A stretch of 64,000 nt of DNA from Pedobacter steynii (GCF_900103665.1 NZ_FNGY01000012.1:186001-250000); one strand, 5' to 3'. Numbered from the stretch's first letter, positions 1 through 10,900 are shown. The notes: a model not told the origin generated them from the letters alone. Program-made: numbers and translations.

Positions 1-1732
1 TGTTGTGGGTATAGCTGGCGCCACCTGTAATTCTGATCCAGGGCTGAAGTGACCATTCAAATTTAAAGTTGTTGGTAAAACCAAGCTGACGGTTAAAATC
101 TTTGCTCGGTAAGGACGCATTGTATAATGGGTTGCTGTAATAATTGTATAAAGCACCTCCGCCAACATTTCTTCTTCCCTGACCCAGAAATTTCACCAGT
201 TGTCCGTCCTCATCGTAGGGTGTCCAGTATTGATTTAATTTAGAGTAATCGGAGAAGCTTCCATATGCACTGTTTGTTGCTTTTACACTGTTGACTGAAA
301 GGTCATTTCCAAACAAGAGTTTAGGCGTACGGTAAGTGAGGGTAACGCCGCCACTGACTTTTTCTCTACCGGATTCTTTCATCACAGCCTGGTCGTTCTG
401 ACTATTTAAATTGATGCCGTAGCGTACCACCGGATCACCTCCTTCGAGGTAGAGCGAGTGATTGTTTCCGTAGGCCGTTCTTAGCGGTTGTGACAGCCAG
501 TAGGTATCCACACCCCTGGTTACGTCTTTTAGACGTTCGTTATATTCCTGATCCCTTAGTATTTGTAAAAAGGGAGAATTTCCGGGTTCATTATAAAAGC
601 CGACTTCTTTCTCAAAATTCAGTTTATCCTTTGCATTGAGCAGGTCATAACTGGTCAGGTCAGGAGTCGTCATCGTTACGCCACCCCGGTACGAAACCCG
701 TACACTTCCCTCTTTAGGTTGTCGTGTATCAATGATAATGACCCCGTTGCTGGCCCTGGAGCCATAGATTGAAGTCGCTGCGGCATCTTTTAAGATCGTA
801 ATGCGCTCCACTCTGTTCAGGTCCAAATCGTAAATACGTTGGAGCGGAACCTGAAATCCATCCAATATAAATAGCGGTGCATTCGGTTTATCACCATAAG
901 CATTTTTTAAGGCAGTATTGGAGGTCGACTGCGGGAAGTTGTTCTGTCCTCTGAGTTCTATATCAGGTAACTGGTTGGGATCGGAACCCAGATTGATGTT
1001 CTCCGGAAGCTGTACTGAGGGATCCAGGATGCTGATGGCGGCCAGTATGTTTTGGGAAGAAACACGTTTTAATTCTTCTGCAGTAATGGTCTTTGCCGAG
1101 CCGGTGAAATTTTCTACCGGTCTTTTATAAACTCCGGTTCTCACTACAAATTCCTTTAGAGAATTATTTTGAATGACCATTCTTACCGTAATCTTTCTTG
1201 TTTTATCCTCTATTTTAACATCTCTGGAATCATAGCCGACGTAGTTAATCCTTAACGTTTTAACGGTTTCCGGGATGGTGATGGAAAATTTTCCTTCCTT
1301 GTTGGTGAAGGTTTTTACAGAAGAACCAAGGGCCAGGACTGTGGCGTTGGCGAGTGGAATTTCCCCATCTTCAGAAACGACTGTTCCTTCAATCGTTCTG
1401 ACTTGTTGCCGGGTTCCACTCAGCTCTTGAGCATAGCTGCTGAGTTGTTTAATAATAATGGTTTTTTCTTCTATAGAATAGCTAAGTTGCTGATCCAGCA
1501 TGCATAACCTCAATACTTCATTAACAGGGGCATTTTTTACATTAATGCTGACTGGATTTGCGGCCCTGATCAATCTGGTATCTCCAAAAAAGTCGTATCC
1601 GGTTTGTGAACTTATTTTTTTCAGAACGGATTCAAGAGAGACATTCCTTTCGTTTAGGGTAACAGTTTGTGCGGTGGTCGACGCACTGATCTGCATGATC
1701 GCAAGGAAAATTATGAGTGTGGTGAGTTTCAT
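1..1732 (-). CDS. SusC/RagA-family TonB-dependent outer-membrane receptor, partial (C-terminus off the window)
   Basis: The frame is open from an ATG at 1730-1732 to the window edge (577 codons). It starts with a signal peptide (hydrophobic stretch ending near SASTTAQ). An STN (secretin/TonB short N-terminal) domain follows at about residues 22-90, then a CarboxypepD_reg-like beta domain at about 115-190 (EGTVVSEDGEIPLANATV). Next comes the TonB plug with the usual SusC motif (RVERITILKDAAATSIYG) and the start of the barrel. Such proteins import oligosaccharides or other large nutrients across the outer membrane with a SusD lipoprotein. The STN domain implies signalling to the FecR/ECF pair directly upstream (1990-3852). 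The partner susD would be expected just beyond the window. Family assignment is secure; the substrate cannot be read. Confidence 0.93.
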   Translation of the reverse strand, partial: MKLTTLIIFLAIMQISASTTAQTVTLNERNVSLESVLKKISSQTGYDFFGDTRLIRAANPVSINVKNAPVNEVLRLCMLDQQLSYSIEEKTIIIKQLSSYAQELSGTRQQVRTIEGTVVSEDGEIPLANATVLALGSSVKTFTNKEGKFSITIPETVKTLRINYVGYDSRDVKIEDKTRKITVRMVIQNNSLKEFVVRTGVYKRPVENFTGSAKTITAEELKRVSSQNILAAISILDPSVQLPENINLGSDPNQLPDIELRGQNNFPQSTSNTALKNAYGDKPNAPLFILDGFQVPLQRIYDLDLNRVERITILKDAAATSIYGSRASNGVIIIDTRQPKEGSVRVSYRGGVTMTTPDLTSYDLLNAKDKLNFEKEVGFYNEPGNSPFLQILRDQEYNERLKDVTRGVDTYWLSQPLRTAYGNNHSLYLEGGDPVVRYGINLNSQNDQAVMKESGREKVSGGVTLTYRTPKLLFGNDLSVNSVKATNSAYGSFSDYSKLNQYWTPYDEDGQLVKFLGQGRRNVGGGALYNYYSNPLYNASLPSKDFNRQLGFTNNFKFEWSLQPWIRITGGASYTHN

Positions 1733-1911
1733 AATAAGCAGCAATTGTCTAGGTATATAAAAGCCCGGTTTAGGCTTATACAGATGGTGAAAATTCATAC
1801 ATTTGTTCGGGTTTAGCTGACATACTCCTCCTGTTCGCAGAAGGAATCGGACGTCAGGGTTTCTTGATTAAAAAAGTTTAAGCACTTGTTCGACAGGTAA
1901 ATCCAATGCTT

Positions 1912-1942
1912 ATACCGGAAGTGTGTCGAGCACTTTCGGTAT
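1912..1942 (-). other. Hairpin in the fecR-susC gap of module 1
   Basis: ATACCG at 1912-1917 pairs with CGGTAT at 1937-1942, and the stem extends inward through AAGTG/CACTT around TCGA. There is no good T-run on either side. A hairpin with similar arms and the same TCGA centre lies at 11716-11745 in the equivalent position of the second module. It could be an mRNA leader structure of susC or a weak terminator after fecR. Confidence 0.45.
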
Positions 1943-1989
1943 GTTTTCATCGGAACCGTCTGTCTGTTGCATCAATAATTAATGTAACA

Positions 1990-3156
1990 TTATCTCATAA
2001 CGGTGATCCTCCTTCCTTCTATTTTAAAATGAACTTCCCCGGATTTCTCCAGGATCTTTAACACCGAGGTGATATTCTTGGAACGGGAGATGTTCCCCAA
2101 AAAGGAGGTGTTACTGAAGGTATCCTGATAATGAATATCGACATCATACCATCTTGATATTTTTCGCATAATGCTTTCCAGGTTCTCATCATTGAAGCTG
2201 AAAAGACCCCTTTTCCAGGCAATTGCATCATTTTCATCTACATTCCGGATGTCAATATTTCCGGCTTTAAGCGTGGACTGCTGCCCGGGTTTTAAGATGA
2301 TATTTCTATTTGCTTTGTCGGAAACACGAATGGAGCCTTCCAAAAGTGTGGTTTTGGTTTGCCCTTCATCCTGATAACTGTTGATGTTAAAATGGGTTCC
2401 GAGAACCTGTGTTTCCTGTTTTTCTGTAACCACAATGAATGGCTTGTTTGCATCTTTGGTAACTTCAAAGTAAGCCTCTCCAGACAATTCTACTCTTCTG
2501 TCCGGCAGATTCCTGAAACTCGCGGGAAAACGGACTGAGGATGCGGCATTCAACCATACCTGAGTGCCATCCGGCAAATTGATCTGATATTTGCCGCCAC
2601 GTGGGGTACTGATGGTATTGTAGGTAATGGCCTGTCCGGTATTTTCGGATATTTCCTTTTGGCCGGCAGTTTCATAGATCAGTTCTCCGTTCGTTTTTTT
2701 GGTGATGGTTAGTCCTGCCTGGGTGGCGATTTCTCCATTCTTTGAATGACTAAGGTCTATCGTTTGTCCGTTGGCAAGCGTTAAAATCGCTCTATTGCCT
2801 CCCGTTATGATTTCCTGATTTGCAGGACCTGCTGTCGTTGGTGTAGCCTGTTGATATTTAAAGAAAAGAAATCCGATGGAAAGCAGTAGAATGATAGTTG
2901 CTGCAATCTTTAAGAGTATGCCCATGCGAATGGGAGATCGCTGAGGAATCTTCCTAAGGAGGCCGGGACGGTCAATATCAACTTCAATCTGAGTAAACAA
3001 AGAATTTAACCACAGCTCCTGTTGTGCTTTGTTCATGGCCAACCATTCGTTGTCTTCCTTGTTGTAGGTTTCAAGCCATGTTTCTACATTTTGTTTCTCG
3101 GCCTCCGAACAAGTCCCATTAAAATAACGGTCCAGAAGATCTTTTATCTCATTCAT
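1990..3156 (-). CDS. FecR-family anti-sigma factor (module 1)
   Basis: The protein has 388 aa, usual for Bacteroidota FecR. The N-terminal cytoplasmic segment (about 1-75) is the sigma-binding part. One membrane helix lies at about 82-100 (IAATIILLLSIGFLFF). The periplasmic FecR domain is at about 185-285 (TPRGGKYQINLPDGTQVWLN, LSGEAYFEVTKD). A C-terminal DUF4974 domain follows (about 315-388, FSFNDENLESIMRKISRWYDV). It sits between the ECF sigma gene (3238-3852) and the SusC receptor (1-1732). It probably holds the sigma factor at the membrane until the STN domain of the loaded receptor contacts its periplasmic part. The start ATG gives a full family-length protein. Confidence 0.93.
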   Translation of the reverse strand: MNEIKDLLDRYFNGTCSEAEKQNVETWLETYNKEDNEWLAMNKAQQELWLNSLFTQIEVDIDRPGLLRKIPQRSPIRMGILLKIAATIILLLSIGFLFFKYQQATPTTAGPANQEIITGGNRAILTLANGQTIDLSHSKNGEIATQAGLTITKKTNGELIYETAGQKEISENTGQAITYNTISTPRGGKYQINLPDGTQVWLNAASSVRFPASFRNLPDRRVELSGEAYFEVTKDANKPFIVVTEKQETQVLGTHFNINSYQDEGQTKTTLLEGSIRVSDKANRNIILKPGQQSTLKAGNIDIRNVDENDAIAWKRGLFSFNDENLESIMRKISRWYDVDIHYQDTFSNTSFLGNISRSKNITSVLKILEKSGEVHFKIEGRRITVMR

Positions 3157-3237
3157 TTCAATACAGTTGAGGTTTGCTGCATTGTCGTATGAAAAGACCC
3201 GAGGTACTATAACATTTAAAAAAAAATGAAAATAAAA

Positions 3238-3852
3238 TCAGAGCAGCAGTATAGAAAGCCGCTCGAGTGTCTCCCGAAGTGATTTCATTGCGGTGGTCAG
3301 TTGATTTTTTACAGTCTGATCGGATAAGTTGAGTTGCGTTGCAATCTCGGAGATGGTTTGATGCTCATCCCGGCTGAGCTTATAGATTTCTCTGGTACGG
3401 GGAGGGAGTTGTGCTATAGCCAGGTCTACGATCTTCTTCAATTCTTTTGCTTCCAGTTCTTTTTCAGGACTATGACCGGTGTGCATGGCTAAAGACTGAA
3501 CGATAATGGCATACTCTTCCCGGGTTACATTTTTACGGATTTTATCAATGACCTTATACCTTACTGACGCAAACAGATAAGATTGCAGAGAAGTATTAAC
3601 CGGTATTTTAATACGGTCTACCCATAAAGCTGCGAAGAGGTCCTGAATCAAATCTCTTGCATCGTTTAAAGAATATAGTTTTGAACTGGCAAAATCGGTA
3701 AGCCGACGCGCATGCCTGCGGTATATTTCGGCAAAGGCATCCCGGTCATCCTGCTTCAGCAAGTCGACAAGTTCCAAATCTGAATTGGCCTGGTAAGATC
3801 CCATGTCCCCTTTATCCCCCCCGGGTAGAATTATAATGTTATTCGAACCCAA
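3238..3852 (-). CDS. ECF RNA polymerase sigma factor (module 1)
   Basis: The protein has 204 aa. Sigma70 region 2 is at about 25-95 (FAEIYRRHARRLTDF, DARDLIQDLFAALW) and region 4 at about 145-190 (LPPRTREIYKLSRDEHQTIS, then LNLSDQTVKNQL as the helix-turn-helix). It belongs to the FecI-like ECF sigmas paired with FecR in Bacteroidota. It lies 81 bp upstream of fecR and is probably in one operon with it. An internal ATG 16 codons in (MGSYQANSD) would be an equally plausible start and better fits the usual family N-terminus. Confidence 0.92.
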   Translation of the reverse strand: MGSNNIIILPGGDKGDMGSYQANSDLELVDLLKQDDRDAFAEIYRRHARRLTDFASSKLYSLNDARDLIQDLFAALWVDRIKIPVNTSLQSYLFASVRYKVIDKIRKNVTREEYAIIVQSLAMHTGHSPEKELEAKELKKIVDLAIAQLPPRTREIYKLSRDEHQTISEIATQLNLSDQTVKNQLTTAMKSLRETLERLSILLL

Positions 3853-3928
3853 TGTTAAATAATTTTTTCTACAATATTATGATTATGTAGCGATTAGGGT
3901 CAAAAGGATCTTGAAGGTAAAAGAAGAA

Positions 3929-3981
3929 GGGCTGCCAAAAAAGTTCGCTAATGATACCATTACCTAATTTTTGACAGCCCT
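3929..3981 (-). terminator. Probable terminator of the DUF4369/TlpA pair
   Basis: AGGGCTGcCAAAAA pairs with TTTTTGaCAGCCCT across a loop of about 26 bases. On the minus strand the stem is followed by a T-rich stretch. It lies just after the stop of the gene ending at 4008. The loop is long, so this is moderately supported. Confidence 0.45.
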
Positions 3982-4007
3982 CTGAGCATGAAATTTAGCA
4001 GTATTTT

Positions 4008-5162
4008 TTATTTAATTAACTGACTCAGCTTTTTCGCCAGTTCTTCTCCACGAAGGTTACTGGCAATGATGACGCCATTAGGATCAATCAGGAAATTTTG
4101 CGGAATAGCCGTGATTGCATAGAATCCAGCCGCCTGATTTTTCCAGCCCATCAGGTCACTTACTTGTGTCCATGGCAAAGCATCATCTTTGACGGCTTTT
4201 AACCAGTTCTCTTTCTTGTCGTCTAAGGAGACTGCAAGGATGTCAAAGTTTTTATCTTTAAATTCGTTGTAAGCCTTTAAAACATTCGGGTTTTCTGCGC
4301 GACAAGGGCCGCACCAGCTTGCCCAGAAGTCTAGCAGCACATATTTTCCTTTATAGGAACTGAGGGAAACCATTTTGCCATTTACATCAGGCTGACTAAA
4401 ATCCATCGCTTTAACCCCAACCGCTGTTTTCTTTACAATGTCGAGTTTTTTCGCCATGGCTTTGCCACTAACTGTATTTCTTAACCTGTCGCTAAGGCCA
4501 TTGAATAAAGGTTCAAAAGTTTTGGGTCTGATGATGCTGCCTCTTTCCTTAACAAGGTCAAAGCTGACGTAAGAATCGGGATGAGATTTGATAAAAGCTT
4601 GTTCTTTTGCGTCTACCTTCTGACTTAAAGGGCCCATCAGTTGCTGGATTTCCTGTAGGCGTTTTATGGTATCCATTCCTTTTCCTTGAGTTCGGACCAA
4701 TATGGGGATCATTTCTGCCCTCAAAGGTGCTGCCTGATCCGTTTCTGGTTTTAGTCTTGCCTGGAGTGTGAGGTATTCCGACTGTGTTTTTCCACCGCTG
4801 ATTATTGCTGTCTTTGCGGTTGATATGCCTTTAACGGTAATTATCCCTTTCTCAAGAAAGAAATCCTGTTCATCTGTTCTCAACATTCTCTCGATAAAAG
4901 ATATGGAAGGATCGGAATTGAGCGGTTTAAGGCTGAGAGATGCTTTGACTGGCTCCGTGCCAATTTGTCCTTTGAAACTGAATGCTCCATTTTTTGTGAG
5001 GGTAGAATCTTCCACTCTTTTATCGTTCAGTCTGTAGTTTAAAAAGACTTTCATTTCTTCCTTTAGTGTGCTGAACTTTCCGTTTAGGGAAAAGCTGTTT
5101 TGTGCCTCTGCAGTAAAAGCCAGCAGGCTCATGCCAGCTATCATATAGGTTATTCTTTTCAT
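4008..5162 (-). CDS. DUF4369/TlpA-like thioredoxin-fold protein, exported
   Basis: The protein has 384 aa. A signal peptide (MKRITYMIAGMSLLAFTAEA) is followed by a DUF4369-type beta domain (about 25-120). A helical linker leads to an AhpC/TSA-Redoxin-type thioredoxin domain (about 245-384) with the active site WASWCGPC near residue 280 and a cis-Pro region (AITAIPQNFLIDPNG). Proteins of this form are exported to the periplasm and reduce or shuffle disulfides. It follows a paralogue (5179-6318) by 16 bp, so the two form one transcription unit. They lie downstream of a SusC/SusD pair, where such genes are common. The substrate is unknown. Confidence 0.88.
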   Translation of the reverse strand: MKRITYMIAGMSLLAFTAEAQNSFSLNGKFSTLKEEMKVFLNYRLNDKRVEDSTLTKNGAFSFKGQIGTEPVKASLSLKPLNSDPSISFIERMLRTDEQDFFLEKGIITVKGISTAKTAIISGGKTQSEYLTLQARLKPETDQAAPLRAEMIPILVRTQGKGMDTIKRLQEIQQLMGPLSQKVDAKEQAFIKSHPDSYVSFDLVKERGSIIRPKTFEPLFNGLSDRLRNTVSGKAMAKKLDIVKKTAVGVKAMDFSQPDVNGKMVSLSSYKGKYVLLDFWASWCGPCRAENPNVLKAYNEFKDKNFDILAVSLDDKKENWLKAVKDDALPWTQVSDLMGWKNQAAGFYAITAIPQNFLIDPNGVIIASNLRGEELAKKLSQLIK

Positions 5163-5178
5163 TATATATAGTTTATGG

Positions 5179-6318
5179 TTATTTCATTAATTCAGCCAGT
5201 TTTCCGTTTATCTCAGTCCCGTCTCCGGTATATCTGGCCAGGATTTTACCTTCTTTATCCAATAAGATTTTAGTAGGAAAAGCACTGATGCCATACAGTT
5301 TAACGATGTCTTGTTTGTCTGCACCCTCGTTATTTAACAGTTGTATCCATGGTAGGTCATCTTCTGCAACAGCTTGCAGCCAGCTCTTTTTTTGTTCCTG
5401 AAGCGAAGCCCCGTTTTCATAGGCGATTCCCAGTATTTCAAAGCCCTTATTTTTGTATTGCTGATAAAGCTGTTTTAAATGTGGATGACTGGCACGGCAT
5501 GGACCACACCAGCTTCCCCAGAAATCAAGCAATACATATTTTCCCTTGTATTTCCCAAGGTCTATAGTATTGCCTTCTTTGTCGGTTTTGACAAAGCTGA
5601 TGGCTTGCTGGCCTGTCTTAGTTGCCTTTAATCCATTGATCTTATCTGCGATTACTTTTCCGTATGCGGTTTGCCGTATGCTTTTATCGAGTTTCAGGTA
5701 CATGGGCTCCAGCACTTCCAGTGGGGTAGAGACCAGGTAAGCCTGCATGATATAAGGTGTAATCCATGCTTTTGGATTTGCAGCAATGAATTGTTTTCTG
5801 ATCTGGTCTTTTTGATCATCTGCCACTTTAATGCTATCGCTATACTTTTTCATTAGTAAAGTATCTTTCGCTTTTTTTGCCAGACGGTAGTGTTGATCTA
5901 AACGGGCTGAAATCAGGTCTGTTTTTTCAGATAACTGCTTGTACTTGTTAAAAGGAGCATTGTATAAGTCGTCACTTAGCTTTGCCTGATCCAGGTTTTT
6001 GGCATCTCCGGTAATGTGAAGCCGGGTAGGAGAGAGGATCAATTGCTGCATATTCATGTTTTTCCCCTGGACTTTTGTCAGAAAATAAGCCAGTGTAGGT
6101 TCTGCTATAGTTCCTTTCAGGGTAAACACACCATTTACAGCAGCAACAGAATCGAGGTGCATACCCTTTGCCTTGCTTTTATCGGCGTAGCCGAGTATTA
6201 CCTTTGCATTGCCCTGGTTTTCTATTTTGCCTGTAATGATATATTCTTTGTCATTTTGCGCCCAGGCAGGAGCGGTAAGCAACAAGCCTAAGAGACCTGT
6301 AAGGATTATTTTCTTCAT
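5179..6318 (-). CDS. DUF4369/TlpA-like thioredoxin-fold protein, exported (paralogue)
   Basis: The protein has 379 aa. A signal peptide ends near APAWAQ. DUF4369 is at about 25-115 (ITGKIENQGNAKVILGYADK). A charged helical middle part follows, then a C-terminal TlpA/Redoxin domain (about 235-379) with WGSWCGPC near residue 268 and the cis-Pro loop GISAFPTKILLDKEG. It has the same architecture as the next gene downstream, which points to a tandem duplication that has since diverged. A hairpin terminator (6401-6446) separates it from susD, so it may have its own promoter or depend on read-through. Confidence 0.88.
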   Translation of the reverse strand: MKKIILTGLLGLLLTAPAWAQNDKEYIITGKIENQGNAKVILGYADKSKAKGMHLDSVAAVNGVFTLKGTIAEPTLAYFLTKVQGKNMNMQQLILSPTRLHITGDAKNLDQAKLSDDLYNAPFNKYKQLSEKTDLISARLDQHYRLAKKAKDTLLMKKYSDSIKVADDQKDQIRKQFIAANPKAWITPYIMQAYLVSTPLEVLEPMYLKLDKSIRQTAYGKVIADKINGLKATKTGQQAISFVKTDKEGNTIDLGKYKGKYVLLDFWGSWCGPCRASHPHLKQLYQQYKNKGFEILGIAYENGASLQEQKKSWLQAVAEDDLPWIQLLNNEGADKQDIVKLYGISAFPTKILLDKEGKILARYTGDGTEINGKLAELMK

Positions 6319-6400
6319 CTGTTAAGATTGGGTTTAGATTTATATACTTAAGACGAATGGGAAAAGTAAAAGACCCCCTTAAAAGCCGAGGAAAAAGAAA

Positions 6401-6446
6401 GAGCCCTCTCAGATCCTATGGAAGAAATAGGATCTGAGAGGGCCTC
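6401..6446 (-). terminator. Strong hairpin terminator after susD
   Basis: An 18-19 bp nearly perfect stem (AGCCCTCTCAGATCCTAT at 6402-6419 against ATAGGATCTGAGAGGGCCT at 6427-6445, one bulge) with a short loop. On the minus strand it is followed by CTCTTTCTTTTTCC. It directly follows the susD stop codon. Confidence 0.8.
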
Positions 6447-6471
6447 TTTTAAATATATAGGGTTGATTGGA

Positions 6472-7923
6472 TTAAGGATTGTCAGGCATTCCCGGATTGG
6501 CATTAATGACTTTTGCCGGAAAACGGAATACAAAGCGTTCCGGCTTCAGCGGAAAATCACCGACTACTTCTCCTGTTTCTGAGAGGGCCTGATGTGAATA
6601 AGTTGTTCCGGCAAAAAGTGGGTCTACAGATAACCTGCGCATATCAAACCAACGATGCCCTTGTAAGGCAAATTCACGGATTCTCTCTTCTATAATGAAT
6701 TTAATCATTGCCGTTTGATCTGTAATGTTCAGGACCGCATCAGCCGCCGGCATTCTGTTTTTAAGGAAAGCTTCCATGATTGCTTTTGCATTTGGTACGT
6801 CGGATGTACGGGCCTTTAGTTCTGCCCTGATCAGGTACATGTCGGGCATGTTCATTCCCAGTTGCACCAAAACAGGTCCAATCTTTCGTTTGACACCCGG
6901 AGCCTTAATCGGCGCACCGCCGTAATAGCTACTGCTCAGGAGTTTTAAGCGCTGGTCTCTTGCTCCATAAAGTGCAGCTGTCTTCGCGTTCAGGAGGAGG
7001 TCGTTTGCAAGAAAAGTATAATTGTTGGTCAGCTGTTTGGGGAAGAGCACTTCCAGGTTATCGCTTACGGAGGATGGACCTAACAAAAACATGGCCGGGC
7101 TCGTTGTTGGATTGTATCCCCATGGACCATTCACAGCCAGTGTGACATTATAATCGTAGAGTTCTACTTTGTAGGTTGTTGGAAGATGAGAAAATGCATT
7201 GTCCATTTGAACCAGTCCTTCAGGATATTTTCCCATAAATAAATAGATCTTTCCTAAAAGCGCCTCTGCCGCTGACTTCGATACCCGGGTTCTGTTTCCG
7301 GCAGAGATGGGTAGGGCAGGAATCGCGGTTTGAAGATCATCGATCATAAAATCATAAACTGCTTTTACCGATGCCCTTTCGAATTTGTTCAGCGTAACAT
7401 CAGCCGCTGCAACAATAGGGAATCCCGGATCTGTTACTGCGGTTGCTTCCAGATATGGTTTTCCGTAATAGTTGATCAGCATAAAATAAACCCAGGCCCT
7501 ATTTGTCAAAGCCTCTGCTTTTAAAGCCAGTTTCTGCTCTTCTGTTCCCCCTGCTGCATTCATGACTTCATTAATGATGATGTTGTAAGTGTAAAGCTGT
7601 TTCATCAGGACTTTAATTTCAGTTCCATCTTCATTAGGTTCATAAATTACATCTGCATATTGAAAGGCCCGTTTGGATTTTAGGGTGAGCATGTTCTTGA
7701 AATAGGGCTCGGTAGAAGTAATATCATCACCCAGAAACAATTGTCCGTCAACGTCGTTGGCATTAAAAAAAGGACTGTTTAATAACAGATTGTAATCATT
7801 GACGTTCTTTGCGACCAATTTTCCTTTTGGCTCCACCTCAAGAAAACTCTTCTTGCAGGAATATAGTCCCGCTGTCAGCAATAGAAGCAGGATGGTATAT
7901 GTTTTTATCGTTGGCGTTTTCAT
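6472..7923 (-). CDS. SusD/RagB-family nutrient-binding outer-membrane lipoprotein
   Basis: The protein has 483 aa. A lipoprotein signal peptide has its lipobox near residue 23 (LLLTAGLYSCKKSF). The N-terminal SusD-like helices contain the TPR-type segment around LTNRAWVYFMLINYYGKPYL. The C-terminal RagB/SusD part ends with the typical IIEERIREFALQGHRWFDMRR. SusD proteins cap the SusC barrel on the cell surface and bind the substrate. The gene begins 20 bp after the susC stop, so the pair is one operon. No glycan-active enzyme is nearby, so the cargo may be a peptide or another compound. Confidence 0.93.
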   Translation of the reverse strand: MKTPTIKTYTILLLLLTAGLYSCKKSFLEVEPKGKLVAKNVNDYNLLLNSPFFNANDVDGQLFLGDDITSTEPYFKNMLTLKSKRAFQYADVIYEPNEDGTEIKVLMKQLYTYNIIINEVMNAAGGTEEQKLALKAEALTNRAWVYFMLINYYGKPYLEATAVTDPGFPIVAAADVTLNKFERASVKAVYDFMIDDLQTAIPALPISAGNRTRVSKSAAEALLGKIYLFMGKYPEGLVQMDNAFSHLPTTYKVELYDYNVTLAVNGPWGYNPTTSPAMFLLGPSSVSDNLEVLFPKQLTNNYTFLANDLLLNAKTAALYGARDQRLKLLSSSYYGGAPIKAPGVKRKIGPVLVQLGMNMPDMYLIRAELKARTSDVPNAKAIMEAFLKNRMPAADAVLNITDQTAMIKFIIEERIREFALQGHRWFDMRRLSVDPLFAGTTYSHQALSETGEVVGDFPLKPERFVFRFPAKVINANPGMPDNP

Positions 7924-7943
7924 TTGAAAAATTTTAAGAGAAA

Positions 7944-10900
7944 TTAAAAACTGATATGTGCACCTAATGTAATGCTGTGTTGGTTGAAAGGGGCCGTTCT
8001 TAATCCTCCGGCAACCGATCCTCCCAGGGCGTTATGAAACTCCGGATCAATTCCGTATTTATTTGCTTTCCATAGCATCACGTTCGATAGCTGTGCCCTG
8101 AAGCTTATGCCTTCAACTTTTAGTTTGGCCATTAAATGTTTTGGTAAGCGGTAAGCCAGGGTTAAATCACGAAGTTTCAGGTAAGCCGCATCAAGGACAT
8201 TGACATCGGCCATGGTATAATAGGAGACGTCTCTGGCGGCCAGACTTGCCGATCCGGCAGACATATATCCCGGGATATTGGTCATTGTTTCATCTCCGGG
8301 TTTTTTCCAGCGGTTAACAAATTCCGAGTTAATATTCCCGCCAAAGTTTGAATCAGAATAAAGACTTCTTCCTGCATATAGGGAATTGACATCTCTCCGC
8401 ATCACGTGGCCGAGGTTAAATACGGTGTTTATGGTTAATGAAAAGGCTTTGTAACCAAGGGTATTACTTAATCCACCACTCCATTTAGGCTGAAAACTAC
8501 CCATGTATTTCACATCTTCCGGTTTGGCAACATTCAATGCTTTAGTGATCGTTCCGTCATTCAGTTTAATTTGTGGATTTCCGGTATTGTCCAGTCCTGC
8601 ATAATCGTACGCAAATACAGAAAAGGCAGAATAACCCTCCAGGTAAGGTTTGTTGATTTTATCGCTGCCAAGTACAATTGGACTTGCAAGGTTTAAACGG
8701 GTAATTTTATTTTTGTTGAAACTCAGGGTCAGTGAGGTATTCCATTTAAAATCACCCTTAACCAGATTTGCCGAAGAAAGGTTCAGGTCAAGCCCTGTAT
8801 TGTTCATGTCGCCGGCATTACCGGTAATGCTTGGGAATCCGGTGAAGGGATTTAAGTCCATAAAGCCGATGAGGTTTTCTGTTTTCTTCTTATAAAAATC
8901 TATTGTTCCCTTTAAACGGTAATTGAGCAGGCTGAAGTCCAGTCCAAGGTTTAGGTTCTTTGTGGTTTCCCAGGTTAAGGTTCTGTTGGCAGGGGTGGAG
9001 AGGCTGAGTCCCACACCACCCGGATAGAATGGATTGTTAACTGAGGATAGGATGTCTTTTGAAGCTGCAGTTCCCGGATTGGGTGTGTTTCCGGTAATTC
9101 CATAACTGCTACGGATCACTAAAGCGTTTAGCCAGGAAAAATCGCTCATGAAATTCTCTTTTCCTATTTGCCAGGCCAGGCCTGTGCTCCATACGGGTTT
9201 ATTCTGCGCTGATTTATCCTTACCAAAGAGGTTAGATTCATCTATTCTTGCTCCAGCGTTGATGGTGTATTTTCCGGCATAGGTATAACCGCCGTTGGCA
9301 TAATAAGAATTGAACCGGGCATCCGATTCACTTTCGTTGTATAAATCGTTGGGCAGGACGCTGTTCCCTAAACCGCTCGGCATTACAGGATTTGACAATC
9401 CTTTTAAGGCAAGTGTAGCGTAGTCAATGAGGGTATAGGATAACAACTGATTGTTATAGCCTCTCACTGTTGTCCGGATCTGGCTGGAGAATTGTTTTTG
9501 TGCTTCTTGCCCAACCAGGAAAGTAACCTGGTGTATTTTTTCTTTCCAGGAGCGGTCATAAACCAACTGATTCCTCAAGGTCCATTCCTGATTTACGGAA
9601 TTAGTGAGTGAATTTTTTCCACCTGATTCTGGTAGATAGTAGGTGGGTTTGCCACCGGCAGTAGCAGCAGCGACAGTAAAGGAGGTCAGCTCTGAGCGTA
9701 CATTGTAATTATTCTGGTCCAGAAAAGTGACTGATTTACCTTGCGCCCTGCTGATTCCAAAGACGCCTTCGTACCTTAATCCATTTAGAATGCTGGCGGT
9801 AATACCGGAGGTTATTCTGCCTCTGAAAAGATTGTTTTTTGTACTGCCGGTATTGATTTCGTCCATTGGATTATACCTCAGACTGATCAGACTTTTGTTC
9901 TGATAACTTGTTCTCAGATCGTCAATGCGGTATAGCCAGGACATATCTGCATTACTACCATCTGGATTTTGAAACATGGCATATGGCAGAAAGCGGGCGT
10001 CTGGGCTAATTGTATTTTTAGAACTGCTTAGGTTGTTTCGCAGATCAGTAATCAGGTGCATTTTTATCCGGTCATTGAATTTGAAATCCTGACGCAGGTT
10101 GAGGCTGTAATCATCATTTTTTGCTCCCGGAGTATTGCTCTGTGTTTTGGTATAGGCACCTGAACCATAAAAGCTGTATTTACTGCCTCCCCCAGATAAG
10201 GAAAGAGAGTGGTTCATTAGTGCGGAATTGCGGTACCACAGGTCTTTGATTTGTGATAAATTGGATTGGGCTGCAAGTGCATTTAACTGTTCATCTGCCT
10301 GAGCTGAAGTAATTAATCCCCGGGATTGGTTGTAAAGAATCAATTCATGTGGGGATACAGGGGCTGTTCCATTACCTGTTGCAGGTTTGGTGACTGTTGT
10401 CCAGGGATTTAGAACAGGGTCGAAGATTTCTCTGGCGCTTTGAATAAAGTCTCTGCTGTTCATCGTGTTCAGGTAATCCAGATCGGGCTTCCCCTGGAAA
10501 TTGATAAAGCCATCATAGTTTACCTTTAACTCCCCGTTGTTAGCTCCTTTTTTTGTAACGATGACAATGACGCCGTTGGCAGCTCTTGAGCCCCAGATTG
10601 ATGCGGATGTCGCGTCTTTTAATATGGTAATGTCTTCTACGTCATTGGGATTTACGGAATTGATATCTGTTACCGGAACGCCGTTGACTACAAACAGAGG
10701 GTCACGGTTGGTGAAATCACTGATTGTAGTGAGTCCTCTGATCATTACTGATGAGCTTCTTTTTCCGTTGATAAGATTTCCGGTAGGGCTTGTGGAATTG
10801 TTAATAACTAATCCCGGAATGAGTCCGTCGAGACGTTGAATTACACTCATAGACCCGGAACGGTTCTTTAATACATCCATATCCGGCTTGGCAATGGCTC